A stretch of 64,000 bases of DNA from Diacronema lutheri (taxonomy: Eukaryota; Haptophyta; Pavlovophyceae; Pavlovales; Pavlovaceae): assembly GCA_019448385.1 (NCBI GenBank), contig JAGTXO010000004.1, positions 868,001 through 932,000 of the forward strand, read 5' to 3'. Position numbers and translations under genes: made by a program. Under the pieces are notes generated by a model that worked only from the letters and a program-made list of their open reading frames with translations, did not search any database and was not told where the DNA came from. Shown piece after piece: positions 1 to 10,700 of this stretch (position 1 is its first letter; every line of letters begins with the position of its first letter).

Positions 1-1027
1 TCTTGCCCGTTCCGCCCGGCGCGTCGCAAAGATGCAGCCGGTTGCCCACGCCGCGCAGCGCCGATTTGACGACCGCGCCGTGGAGCGCGCACTGCTGGCC
101 GCCCTCGGCCATCGCCGCGCGCGCCGCCGCCGCGCTCGCAGCCCGCTCGGCGCGATGGTAGCCCTGCGCGCGCGCGAGCTCGCGCCCGCCCGGCCCGGCC
201 GGCGCGCGCGCCGTGCGCAGACCGGCCACCGCCGCGAGCGCCGCCGCGCGCTCGCGCTCGTCGGGCACGTACAGCCCCGTGGAGTCGAACGTGTCGGCCC
301 AGGCGGGCACGCCGTACGAGGCGAAGGCGTCCGAGCCGGGCTGCGGCCGCTGCTCGGCGCGCTTCAGGAGCATGACCCCGCACACGTTCCACTTGGTGCC
401 AAACATCGAGCCCGTGAGCCCCGTGTAGACGCGGTCGAGCTGCGTGGCGATGGCGCAGACGTCCTCGTGCCGGATCTCGTCGACCGGTTCGCGCCGCGCG
501 TCGACGAGCGGCACGACGCGCTCGGAGCCCGCCCACGTGAACGTGCGCGTCGACATGTTCAGCCGCGTGTGCGCGAGCGTGTCGTCCTCGTACTTGGGCT
601 TGACGGCGGGCGAGAGCTTGCCGCGCACCTCCTCCTTCGAGAGGCCGCGCGTGTTGAGCAGCTCCTTCTGGCGCGCGTGCACCGTCTCGACGCGCTGATC
701 GTCGATGGCGCGCAGGGCGCCAAAGTAGGCGTCCATCTGCGCGAGCGGCGCGCCTTCAATCGGCAGCTCCTTGTCGGTCACGCCGGCCGTGTACGCCGCC
801 TTGTCGACGTCCGTCGGCCCGTACATGGTGCCAAAGTTGCCGTCGCCCGTGAGCTCGGGCCAGTCGACGACGCAGGGCGGCGAGACGAAGGCGAGCGCGC
901 GGCGCGACGGCCCGTAGCTCAGCTTGTCGACCGTGCGCGCCTGCTCGCTCGGCTTGACCGGCCGCGTGCTCACGATCTCGCAGTTGACGAGCGCCGCGTC
1001 GAAGGCGCGCAGGTCGATGGCGGCCAT
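1..1027 (-). CDS. N-terminal part of Pif1-type helicase gene (left copy, cut by window edge)
   Basis: About 340 residues are visible from the ATG at 1027, reading leftward. The window ends just as the helicase begins: the Walker A loop (GGTGKT) falls at the very edge and is complete only in the right copy. Residues about 30-230 form a separate domain whose pattern resembles the single-stranded-DNA-binding proteins of large algal DNA viruses and some mobile elements: a proline-rich entry strand, a YFGALRAIDDQ-type helix, and a C-terminal FGTKWNVCGVML strand. That assignment rests on pattern memory only. The frame is intact over the visible part. The start is chosen because it is the first ATG after an A-rich tract (1080-1090), and it is identical in the right copy. 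Confidence 0.7.
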   Translation of the reverse strand, partial: MAAIDLRAFDAALVNCEIVSTRPVKPSEQARTVDKLSYGPSRRALAFVSPPCVVDWPELTGDGNFGTMYGPTDVDKAAYTAGVTDKELPIEGAPLAQMDAYFGALRAIDDQRVETVHARQKELLNTRGLSKEEVRGKLSPAVKPKYEDDTLAHTRLNMSTRTFTWAGSERVVPLVDARREPVDEIRHEDVCAIATQLDRVYTGLTGSMFGTKWNVCGVMLLKRAEQRPQPGSDAFASYGVPAWADTFDSTGLYVPDERERAAALAAVAGLRTARAPAGPGGRELARAQGYHRAERAASAAAARAAMAEGGQQCALHGAVVKSALRGVGNRLHLCDAPGGTGK

Positions 1028-1238
1028 GGTCGTTGTGCGCGGGAGATCACGCTGCAGGCGGCTCCACAGTAGGTTCGAGAAAAAAAAAAGCTGGGCCAAC
1101 GGTCAGTCGAGCGCCACAAGCAATCCTCGGGAGCCGGTGGCCCAACCCAACCCAACGATCTTCGTCGCCACCCTTCGCGCGTTTTCCGTTCGCGCCCAAG
1201 CAGACAATGAGACCACAATCTCGGTGCTGCTCGGCGCG

Positions 1239-1502
1239 ATGATGGGCCTCAGCGGCTCGGTGGCGATCGTGCTCTACGTGCGCGCGCGACGTCGCGAGGT
1301 GCAGCACGGGCGCGTGGCGACGCCGCGCATCATCCAGCGCCAGCTCGAGCTGCAGCTGCCGTGGGGCCGGCCGGACGAGGCATCCGTCGCCTCGCGTGCC
1401 GAAACGCCGGGCGTCGAGGCCGCGTCGCGCTCGGTGCGCGACGCGGCGCCCGAGCCGGACCCGGACGAGGGCTACGTGCGCGTGGCGAGCGCGGCGTTCT
1501 GA
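1239..1502 (+). CDS. Small putative single-pass membrane protein (left copy)
   Basis: Eighty-seven residues. A hydrophobic stretch at the start (MMGLSGSVAIVLYV) is followed at once by a basic stop-transfer patch (RARRR), then a polar tail with many Ala, Arg, Glu and Asp and no recognisable domain. The hydrophobic run appears to begin before the chosen Met (TTISVLLGA), so an upstream start or exon is possible. The gene would be divergent from the helicase gene, with about 210 bp between. I do not recognise the family, and in DNA this rich in GC an open frame of this size is weak evidence. The hydrophobic-then-basic pattern is the main support. Confidence 0.35.
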   Translation: MMGLSGSVAIVLYVRARRREVQHGRVATPRIIQRQLELQLPWGRPDEASVASRAETPGVEAASRSVRDAAPEPDPDEGYVRVASAAF

Positions 1503-1582
1503 GGCGCGCACGACGTCGCCCAGCCAGAGCAGCCCGGGGCGGGGCGAGTCCGGCTGCGCGGAGGTCCGGCTCGAGCGGGCGG

Positions 1583-1935
1583 GCGCCATGCTCTGAGGCG
1601 CCGCCGCTTTCTAAAAGGGTGTAGGGTGTAGGGTGTAGGATGCAAAACAAGCCCTCCCCACATTTGGGCCCGACGTCATTCCTTCTTCGAAGCCGTGACG
1701 TTACTCACATACGAGTACTTTTACTTAGTGTAGGATGTATCTATTCTCTAAGTATTTGCATAGTGTAGGGTGTAGGATAAGTACGGTTACGAAAGTCCTA
1801 CAGGGAGTGAAGGAATGACGCTGTGACGAAAGAAGGAATGACGTCGGGCCCAGATGTGGGGAGGGCTTGTTTTGCATCCTACACCCTACACCCTACACCC
1901 TTTTGAAAAGCGGCGGCGCCTCAGAGCATGGCGGC
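1583..1935. mobile_element. MITE-like fold-back element, copy 1
   Basis: A non-coding element of about 350 bp with long terminal inverted repeats of roughly 90 bp. Each end reads GCGCCGCCGCTTT, a short A-run, three GGGTGTA heptamers, then GATGCAAAACAAGCCC and GGGCCCGACGTCATTCC. The interior is AT-rich compared with its surroundings. No reading frame makes sense. It lies in the opposite orientation to the next copy, as the order of the internal sequences shows. Confidence 0.8.
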
Positions 1936-2136
1936 TCGACAGCATGGCGCCTATACAGCATGGCGTCGTCCAGCGTCACGCCGCGTCGTGGTCCTGCCGC
2001 TCCTCCGTGGCGCACGGATGGCGCTCCTCCGTGACGCAGCCGAACGACGTCGCGGCGTCACGGCCCGGGCGCAGTCGCCATCCTGGACGCCACGCTGGAC
2101 GACGCCATGCTGTCGAGGCGCCATGCTGTCGAGCCG

Positions 2137-2472
2137 CCATGCTCCGAGGCGCCGCCGCTTTCTAAAAGGGTGTAGGGTGTAGGGTGTAGGATGCAAAACA
2201 AGCCCTCCCCACATTTGGGCCCGACGTCATTCCTTCTTTCGTCACAGCGTCATTCCTTCACTCCCTGTAGGACTTTCGTAACCGTACTTATCCTACACCC
2301 TACACTATGCAAATACCTAGAGAATAGATACATCCTACACTAAGTAAAGGTACTCGTATGTGAGTAACGTCACGGCTTCGAAGAAGGAATGACGTCGGGC
2401 CCAAATGTGGGGAGGGCTTGTTTTGCATCCTACACCCTACACCCTACACCCTTTTGGAAAGCGGCGCCGAAG
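2137..2472. mobile_element. MITE-like fold-back element, copy 2 (inverted relative to copy 1)
   Basis: Same terminal inverted repeats and interior as the element at 1583-1935 but reversed. The 1936-2136 spacer is itself a degenerate palindrome built from repeats of AGCATGGCG(G/C)CTCGAC. The whole 1583-2472 block can therefore fold on itself at several levels. Differences between copies are few (single bases), which suggests recent activity or conversion. Confidence 0.8.
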
Positions 2473-2883
2473 GTGGGAGGATGCCACCCGTATGCGCGCG
2501 TTTGAACGTGCGCGGACGGCCGTTGGCTTCGCGCCCTTTCGCCCACGGTTTGCGCGCCAACGGACCAGTCCTCCGCGGGCGCCGCGCATCGTCTCAGGGG
2601 CGGTCGGTGTGGTACGCCGCGCGCATCGTCAGCGCCGCGGCGTCGAGCTCGGCGAGCGAGGGCGCGTACGTGACGCCGCTCAGCACCTCGTCCGCGCCCG
2701 CCCTCGTCGCGCTCGCCGCCTCCGCAGTGCGCGCAGGCGGCTTCGTGACGGCACGCGAGGCCACGCCGCGCGCCGCAGGTGCCTTCGCGCGCTGCATCGT
2801 CTGTCTGCCGGTCCGACGCGCTCTGCTCTGAACGAACGGACGGCACGCCCGACGAGATCTCGTCGCGTGCACGCTCGCACAGC

Positions 2884-3716
2884 ATGTACCCCCAGAACGT
2901 CTCCGAGCTGCTGCCCGACGAGATCTTCGGCGACGAGCTGCTCGTCGACCGGCACTACCGCGTGCGCATCCTTCAGCGCGTCGCCCGCCGCCGCGATGCG
3001 GCCGAGGCCAACTTTTGGCTCGACGGCGGGCCCGCCGACTCGGTCGTCGGCGCGTGCATGTGCGGCCGAATCTACGCGCTCAAGTGCATGGGCCGGCTCG
3101 TCCGCGGCGCCCGGATCCTCGCGCTGCTGCGCAAAAATGTGGCGCTCGCCACGTGCCGCGCACACCTCATGGGCCACATGCTCCAGCGCATCGTCGGCGA
3201 CAGCGGCGTCGCGCGGCTGCTGCAGCTGGTTGCAGCTCGTTCGCGAGGATCACGACACGCTCAACGCCGAGCACCAGGCCTTGGAAGCACAGCATGACAC
3301 CGGCCAAGTCATGCGACGGCATGTGCGCGCGCGCCGACGCGCTCTCCAAGGACCTCGCACGGGCGCACGAGCACGCTCACAAGCTCGATGGCTATCTGGT
3401 GTGGTGCAGCGAGCGCCTCGGTGAGAGTGACTCTTTCAACGGAGCGCTCGAGAACCTGAACACGCGGTGCAGCATGAGATGTGCTGGCTCCACGCCGAGA
3501 TGTCGTCGCTCGTTGCGAGTTCGCCCGAGGCTTACGCGAACGACAGCGAGGCCACCGACTTCAAGGACCACGGCGTGTGCGTCGAGTTCGATGTCTTCAA
3601 CCGCGACGGGGTCGAGGGCGCGCCCGTGCCCGCGACCGCGCCCACGAAGGCAGAGCCGGGCATCGAGTCCGAGTGCATCGCGCCCGCACAGGCAGAGCCG
3701 GGCAGCGAGTCCGAAG

Positions 3717-3749
<33 letters not shown>

Positions 3750-4023
3750 GGCAGAGCCGCGCACCGAGCCCAAGTGAGCCAACGTGCCGCCGAACTCGCC
3801 CAAGCTCTCGTCGGTCGACAGTCAGGCCACCGAGTACAAGACTTCCTACGCGAACTCACGTGCTCGCCACCTGCAACGCCTCGAGTTTACGCACGCGTTC
3901 GAGTCTGTGCAGGCCGAGGTCGCTTAGCCAAAGCGCGCCAAGGTTCCGGCCACCGGCGCATCCAGCCGCTGGCTGCGCAACACGGCGGTGCGCAACACCC
4001 GCAGCTCGGCCAACGGCAAGTAG
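2884..4023 (+). pseudogene. Decayed gene of unknown function, repeat-unit copy 1
   Basis: An ATG at 2884 opens a protein starting MYPQNVSELLPDEI. A compact domain follows, with a Cys/Gly signature (VVGACMCGRIYALKCMGRL) and a helical segment (LLRKNVALATCRAHLMGHML), then a coiled-coil-like stretch, a Pro/Ala/Glu-rich linker, and a conserved end (VPATGASSRWLRNTAVRNTR...GK, stop at 4021). The frame shifts several times, near 3230, 3300, 3460 and 3910, so it cannot be read as one protein. The same protein can be traced in the other two copies with different breaks. I do not recognise the family. It could be a gene carried by a mobile element or a multicopy host gene in decay. Confidence 0.6.
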
Positions 4024-4468
4024 CGCGCCGGCGCAGCGCACGGTATGCCGCGGCGAGCTCAGTCGCGAAGAGTGTCCGACTGGCCGCGCCCTCCACGGGG
4101 TGCACGCGCACTCGGCGCGGTCCGGTCAGTCAGGGGGCCTCAGCTTGCGCGATGCCAGTTGCGAGCCCCCCCGGAATCCGCCATTCTATTCTACTAGGCG
4201 TAAATCACCCAAGCCCTTCCGGTCGCCCGCATTCCGGGGTCGGACCCTCCGTCGGCCCGGCTCGGGCCCTCCGTCCGCCGCGCCCGCTCGACCCCGAATT
4301 CTACTCCAAATCGGCCGGTCAGGAGGGTGTCTCGGTCCTAGGCTCGTCATAAGCCTCGCCCCGACCCCTCGAGCGCTCATTGGCTGGCTTTTAACCCTTG
4401 ATTGTACGACCCGGGTCGTACTCTCAGCCTTACACTGGCCGGACCAGCCCGGACCGCGCCCTATATAC
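4024..4468 (+). promoter_or_regulatory. Conserved promoter-like module at the end of the repeat unit (left)
   Basis: This non-coding stretch is conserved in all three copies of the unit. Reading + it contains an inverted CCAAT box (ATTGG, about 4379), an 18-bp perfect palindrome GTACGACCCGGGTCGTAC (4404-4421), and TATATA (4462-4467). That is the order and spacing expected of a promoter firing rightward, towards ASPM. A retroelement 3' end now sits just beyond the TATATA. Promoter function is inferred from motif order only. Confidence 0.5.
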
Positions 4469-4640
4469 ACTAACGACGCTTACAGGCTGGACAAACGGAG
4501 CGAGCGAAAGGGCGCACGCAACATCAGGCCGAAATCAGGGCGTCGACCCTGTGCACGCCGGCAGCGGGAACGGCCGGGACGGCAAGGACGTGGCAGGACG
4601 CGTCATGGGCGGACACCCACACACGCCTAGCCACCCCTTT
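4469..4640 (-). mobile_element. Severely 5'-truncated retroelement 3' end
   Basis: About 170 bp matching, in reverse complement, the 3' untranslated end of the retroelement at 48243-50080: the same run from the GGGTGGCTAGGCGTGTGTGG region through to the terminal GTAAGCGTCGTTAG. A short internal segment is missing relative to that copy. The terminal tail lies against the TATATA of the repeat unit, and the truncated 5' side abuts the start of the ASPM region. This is the classic form of an aborted target-primed reverse-transcription insertion. Confidence 0.8.
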
Positions 4641-4708
4641 AAATTGCGGAGCGGGAACTTTCAACTTTCGAGGGGCGTTTCAGCCGGAGATTTCAAACGC
4701 GTCCGGCA

Positions 4709-7700
4709 ATGCCGGGAGCGCTGACGCCACGCCGAGGCGCGCTCGGCGCCATGGGCGTCGGCGTGTGCAACTCGCCATGCGTGCTCGGACAGCCGCGCAA
4801 GCAATGGTCGAACAGCAGCGCTGGCGCGTCCGACAAGGAGAACGAGTTCGATGCCTGCCCGTCAAAGCGCGGCGCCGATGAGCCAGCCGCGGTGCCGTCG
4901 GGCGAGACGCCCGACGTGGGCCGCGCGGCGTGCCCTCCCCCGCCAACGCCGAGCACAGCGGAGGAGCGCGCAGGGCCTGCCACCGTGCTTGAGGAGCCCG
5001 ACGCCGACGCGGCCATGCATGACCCCGTCCTGCTCGACCTGCCGCCCGCTTCCGCAGCTGACGGTGGCCCCGTGCTGCAAGTGGCGCAATTTGCCGCTTG
5101 CCCGTGGGTCGACTTTGGGCACACGCTGCTCGGCAAGAGGGCGGTTTGCGCTTTCACGATCAAGAACCCCAGTCGCGCAGCGCAAAACCTCTGTGCGCGC
5201 GCGTGCGCCCTCCGCTGGTCGTGAGCGTACGCGCCGCCCGCGTTGCGCACCGCGTAGCGTGCCCGTGAGCCGACACGCGGCGCGCGTGCGCAAATCGCGC
5301 GGCCGCCCGGCGTCGCGCAGCCGCGGTGAACGAGTCATTTGGCAAGGGCATCGCGATCGAGTCGCCCGACTTTCCACTCCGCCTTCCTGCGCACGCCTCG
5401 CAGCGCGTCGTGCTCGTGTGGACGCCCATGGCGGAGGGCCCTTTTGCGGCAAAGCTCGAGTTTCGCTGGAAGGGCCGGAGCGCGCTCGCCGTGATGGCGC
5501 GCGGAGACGCGTCGCGCGGCGGCGGCGCGGAGGCAGCGCCGTCGTTGCTCAAGCGCGGCGCGGCGCGTATCGTCATCCCACACACTTTCGTGCTTGAGCC
5601 GAACAGGCCGAGCGATTGGGGCGGCAACGGCGCGCGGCGAAAGGCGACGGAGGCGGCGACATCGACCGCCGTGCGCGAGCGGCCGGCCCGCGGCGCAGCA
5701 GCGCCGCTCGCCTTCGATCGCGCGGCGGACTTTGTGACGTTTGACTCGTTCCGTTCGTCCGATGCGCCGCCGCCGCCGAGCGCCACCAAGCCGCCCTCCG
5801 CATCGAGCTCGCGGCGCGTGTCCGACGCGCCCTCGCTCACGCCGTCCGACGCGACCGCGATCGCCGCGCGCGTCTCGCGCGCGACGACGTCGGCGGCGGT
5901 GCGCCACATCGAGGGCGCAGCGCTGCGCAAGCAGCACGAATCGCTCAGCTCGGCGCGCTCGCGCGCGCAGGCGCCGAGCCGTGGCCTGCCCTCGACGACG
6001 CTCATCTTGCGCAAGCCTGCGGGCGCGACGCGCGCGCCGCCCGCGGAGGCGCGCAAGGCCTTGTACGACGCGCACTGGAAGGAGAAGCAGGAGCGACTGC
6101 TCACGAGGTGGGCCAACTACACGCTGAGCACGGTGCTCGGCGGCGCGTGCACGAGCGCCGACGGCGCCGCCATCCCCGACGGCGCGTGCGCGCGACAGCT
6201 GAGCGCACTCGACGCGCTTGAGCTTCGCCGAGCCGAGGGGTCGACGCGCCGCGCGGCCGTGCGGCTTGCGCGCCACTCGCCGCTCGCGCGCGTGCTCGCG
6301 CGGATTGAGGAGGCGGTCGTGACGGGCGCGCTGCGCCTGCGTGAGACGCCCGACCTGCTCGCCGACGTCGGCCTGCGCGCCAACTTTGTCAACATGCTGC
6401 TGTGCGTCAACCCGCTGTGGCTGAGACCGGCGCTCGAGGCCGTGCTCGGCGAGATGGTCCTGATGCCCGCCGGTCCGCTCGACGTGGCGCCGCTGCGCCG
6501 CACGATTGAGCAGCGCCTGCTCGGCGAGCCACACGCGCACTCCGGCGCCGCGGCGGCGGACGCGAAGGCCGCCGCCGCCGGCGCGCGCGCGCACGCGCTG
6601 CGCGCGACGGTGCAGCTCGTCGTCTTCCTCGACGCGGCGAAAGGCGCCAAGCTGCTCGGCGAGGCGGACCCGTGCCTTTTCGACGCGGCCGCACGTGTCA
6701 AGTCAACGCGCGAGCTCCTTCAGCTCTTCGCGCGCGACTTCGTCTCCGCGGGCGGCGGCGACATCGCGCGGCACGTCGCGTCGCTCGGGCACGACCTCAA
6801 GTGCGTGCAGACGGCGCTCGACGAGTTCAACTTCGGCATCGACAACCTCGCGCTCGACTTGCGCGACGGCGTGCGGCTCGCCGCGCTCGTGCGCAGGCTG
6901 GCGGCCGCGCGCGCGGCGCGCGCCGGCGCGCCGCCGAGCGCCGCCGCGGCGCTCGATCTCGCCGCCGAGCTGCGCGTGCCCGCGCCGTCGCGACTGCAGA
7001 AGGTGCACAATGTGCGCGTCGCTCTCGTTGCGCTCGCGGCCGACGGCGCGCCGGCGGCGCCCATCGAGCTCGACGTGCGAGGCGTCGTCGATGGGGATTG
7101 CACGGTGAGCCTCAACGTGCTCTGGCGTCTTGTCGCGCATTTTGAACTGCCGCGCCTGCTGCCGCCCGCCGCGCTGCGCGCCGAGGTCGCGCGTATGCGC
7201 GCAGGCGCGCGCGGCGCCGTCGCGGGCGGCCACGCCAACGACGGCGAGGACGAGCTCGACGAGCTCGACGGCTCGCTCGAGTACGTGCTCGACGACGAGC
7301 GCATCTCGCTCCTCCTTCACTGGGTGCGCGCCGCCGTCCGGCCGTTCGGCGTGCCTGTGCGCAACCTCTCCGTCTCATTCGCCGACGGCCGAGCCCTTTG
7401 CTTCCTCGTTCACCGTTACGCGCCATGGCTGCTTCGGCGCGAGGACGTGCACGGCACGGTCGCGACGCTCGAGGCGAGCGTCGCGGCGCGCGAGTCCGAC
7501 GCCGAGCGCGACGCGCTCGCAAGCGGCCGCTGGGTGCAGACGTACGACATGGCGGCCACTGACGAGGAGTACAAGGCGGCGCGCGAGGGCGAGCGCGCAA
7601 ACTTTCGAACGCTCGCGACGGCGGTGCGCGAGCTCGGCGGCGCGCCGCTGCTGCTCGGCGGCGCGGACGCGGTGGGCACGCTGCCCGACGAGAAGAGCGT

Positions 7701-10700
7701 CGTACTCAGCTGCGCGTTCCTCTTTGCACGGCTGCGCGAGGTCGCAGCACAAGTGCGCGCGGCGACGACGCTGCAGGCGAGCGCGCGCGCGCGCAACCAC
7801 GGCGCGCTCCGCCTTGGGCCCGATCGGCTCAAGCTCGCCGATGCGGTCCGCCTGCGCGCGGCAATGAGCGTGCAGTGCGCGTTCCGCGCAGCGCGCGCGC
7901 GCGCCGCGCGAGCCGCACGCCTCGCGGCGCGACGCGCCGAGCGCGAGGAGCGAGCTGCCGCCGCGGCTGCAGCGCTGCGCGCTCGCCACGCAGCGGCGAC
8001 GCGCGTCCAGACGTCGTCCAGGCGGCGGATCGCACGGCGCGCGGCCGCGTCTGAGCGCGAAGCGGTGGCGCGCGCTGCGGCGATTGCTGCCGAGGCGCTT
8101 GCCGTGCGCATGGCCGCGGCAGCCGCGCGGCTGCAGGCCGCCGCGCAGGGCCTGCACGTGCGCGCAGCGATGCGCGCGGCGCGCCGCTCAGCCGTTGTTC
8201 TCCAGGCCGCCTCTCGCACCCGCGCGGCGCGCGTGCGGCTGTTGGTTGCCAAGCGCGCGGCCGCCATGCTGCAGGCGCGTGTGCGCGCGATCCTCACGCG
8301 CAGCTGCTACCTCGCGCTGCGCGGCGCAGCGCTGCGGCTGCAGGCGGCGCAGCGCGGCCGGCAGGCGCGCGCGGTGCGCGCGACATTGCGCGCGCTGCGC
8401 GACGAGGCGCGCGCGGACGGCGCGGCGACGCGCGTGCAGGCCGCAGCGCGCGCTTTTGCCGCGCGCCGGCAGCTCGTGAGCGCGCGCGCCGCGCAGATCA
8501 TGATCGCCGCCGTCGCTAAGCGGCGTGTCGGCACATTCCACCTTGTGCGCGCGCGCGCGGCGGCGGTACAGCTCCAGGCGCGCGTTCGCCGACGCGCGGT
8601 TATGCTTGTGCTCGTGCGCGCGCGGCGCGCAGCGGTGCTGCTCCAAGCAGCAGCGCGTCGGCGCCTCGCCTGGTGGCTCCTCGAGACGGCGCGCGTCTCG
8701 CAGATCGTGCTCGCCGCCGCTGCGCGCCGCCGCGCGGCGATGCGCGCGCTCGGCGGCGCGCGGCGCGCGGCGACGCGAGTGCAGGCCGCTGCGCGCCGCC
8801 ACGCCTCGCGCCGCCTGCTGCGCGCGGCCAAGGCCGCAGCGGTCAGCTTGCAGGCGCAGGCGCGCGCGCGCGCCGTGTACCGCGCCCACCGCGCGCTGCG
8901 CGTCGCGGCGCTGCGGCTGCAGGCGGCGCAGCGCGGGCGGCAGGCGCGCGCGGTGCGCGAGACATTGCGCGCGCTGCGCGACGAGGCGCGCGCGGATGGC
9001 GCGGCGGTGCTCCTCCAAGCAGCAGCGCGTCGGCGCCTCGCCTGGTGGCTCCTCGAGACGGCGCGCGTCTCGCAGATCGTGCTCGCCGCCGCCGCGCGCC
9101 GCCGCGCGGCCGTGCGCGCGCTCGGCGGCGCGCTACGCGCGGCGACGCGCGTGCAGGCCGCCGCGCGCCGTCACGCTGCGGTCGCGCGGCTGCGCGCCAC
9201 GAAAGCTGCCGCCATCGTGCTGCAGGCGCGCGTGCGCGCGATCCTCACGCGCAGCTGCTACCTCGCGCTGCGCGGCGCAGCGCTTCGGCTGCAGGCGGCG
9301 CAGCGCGGGCGGCAGGCGCGCGCGGTGCGCGCGACATTGCGCGCGCTGCGCGACGAGGCGCGCGCGGACGGCGCGGCGACGCGCGTGCAGGCCGCAGCGC
9401 GCGCTTTTGCCGCGCGCCGGCAGCTCGTGAGCGCGCGCGCCGCGCAGATCATGATCGCCGCCGTCGCCAAGCGGCGTGTCGGCACATTCCACCTTGTGCG
9501 CGCGCGCGCGGCGGCGGTACAGCTCCAGGCGCGCGTTCGCCGACGCGCGGTTATGCTTGTGCTCGTGCGCGCGCGGCGCGCAGCGGTGCTCCTCCAAGCA
9601 GCAGCGCGTCGGCGCCTCGCCTGGTGGCTCCTCGAGACGGCGCGCGTCTCGCAGATCGTGCTCGCCGCCGCCGCGCGCCGCCGCGCGGCCGTGCGCGCGC
9701 TCGGCGGCGCGCGGCGCGCGGCGACGCGCGTCCAGGCCGCCGCGCGCCGCCACGCCTCGCGCCGCCTGCTGCGCGCGGCCAAGGCCGCAGCGGTCAGCTT
9801 GCAGGCACAGGCGCGCGCGCGCGCCGTGTACCGCGCCCACCGCGCGCTGCGCGTCGCGGCGCTGCGGCTGCAGGCGGCGCAGCGCGGGCGGCAGGCGCGC
9901 GCGGTGCGCGCGACGTTGCGCGCGCTGCGCGACGAGGCGCGCGCGGATGGCGCGGCGACGCGCGTGCAGGCCGCAGCGCGCGCTTTTGCCGCGCGCCACA
10001 TGCTCGCGCGCTCGCGCAGCGCGCAGGCGACCCTCGCGGCTGCGGCGAAGCGACGCGACGCGACGCGCCGCCTCGTGCGCGCGCGCGCCGCTGCGATTCG
10101 GGTGCAAGCGTGCGGCCGCCGCCATGCGGCGATGCGTGGACTGGCCTATGCGCGCGCCGCTGCAGCCGCATTGCAGGCGCGTGCGCGCGCGCGCGCGGCT
10201 CGGCTGCAGCTCGCGCGCGCGCGCATTGCCGCGACGTGGATCAGCGCGGCCGCACGCGCACATGCGGCGCGCCGCTGCTTCGCTTTGGCGCGCGCAGCCG
10301 CGCGGCGCGTGCAGGCGGCGGTGCGGGCGTGCGCCGCACGACGCGAGCTCTGCGCGCGTGCGCTCGCCGCGCGCGCCTTGGCAGAGCGCCACGCGGCGAT
10401 CGTCGTGCAGGCGGCGGCGCGTCGCGCGGCCGCGCGCGCAAACCTGCTCGCTTCGCGCCTCGCCGCCCAGCAGCTGCAGGCGGCCGCGCGCGCACGCGCC
10501 GGCCGCGCGCGCGCGGCGGCGCGCCTGTCTGCGCTTGTCCGCGTGCAGGCGGCGGCGCGTGGCGCGCTCGCGCGCGCGCTCGCGTCGGATGAGCGCGTCG
10601 CGCGCCGCTCGCGTGACGCTGGCCGCGCGCTGCAGCGCGCGGCGCTGTGCTGGCGCGCGCGCAGCGCGCTACGCAAGCACCGCAGCCTCCTGACGTCCAT

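Larger units (their letters stand above)
1..4468. repeat. Left arm of large inverted repeat
   Basis: Every base x here pairs with position 59357-x on the opposite strand, apart from a handful of substitutions. Reading frames on one arm reappear on the other with the same length (for example 2405-3424 + and 55933-56952 -). Exact collinearity ends at 4468/54889, directly at a TATATA motif. The left end is the window edge, so the true arm is longer. The arm holds the 5' part of the helicase gene, a small membrane-protein frame, two MITE-like elements and one copy of the decayed unit. Confidence 0.97.

Noticed and set aside
1-1072. A 346-codon + strand frame at the left edge
   Set aside because: It is antisense to the helicase gene, whose Walker and domain motifs are clear in the right copy; the same shadow appears at 58285-59520 -.
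1612-1640. Internal telomere remnant from the GGGTGTA heptamers
   Set aside because: The heptamers occur as exactly three units at each end of a defined fold-back element, so they belong to the element's terminal repeats. Similarity to telomeres is noted only as a question.
5335-6594. A 419-codon open frame antisense to ASPM
   Set aside because: Arg/Ala/Gly-dominated composition with no domain; a shadow of a GC-rich coding strand, like dozens of others here (for example 9133-10392 - and 48265-50331 -).
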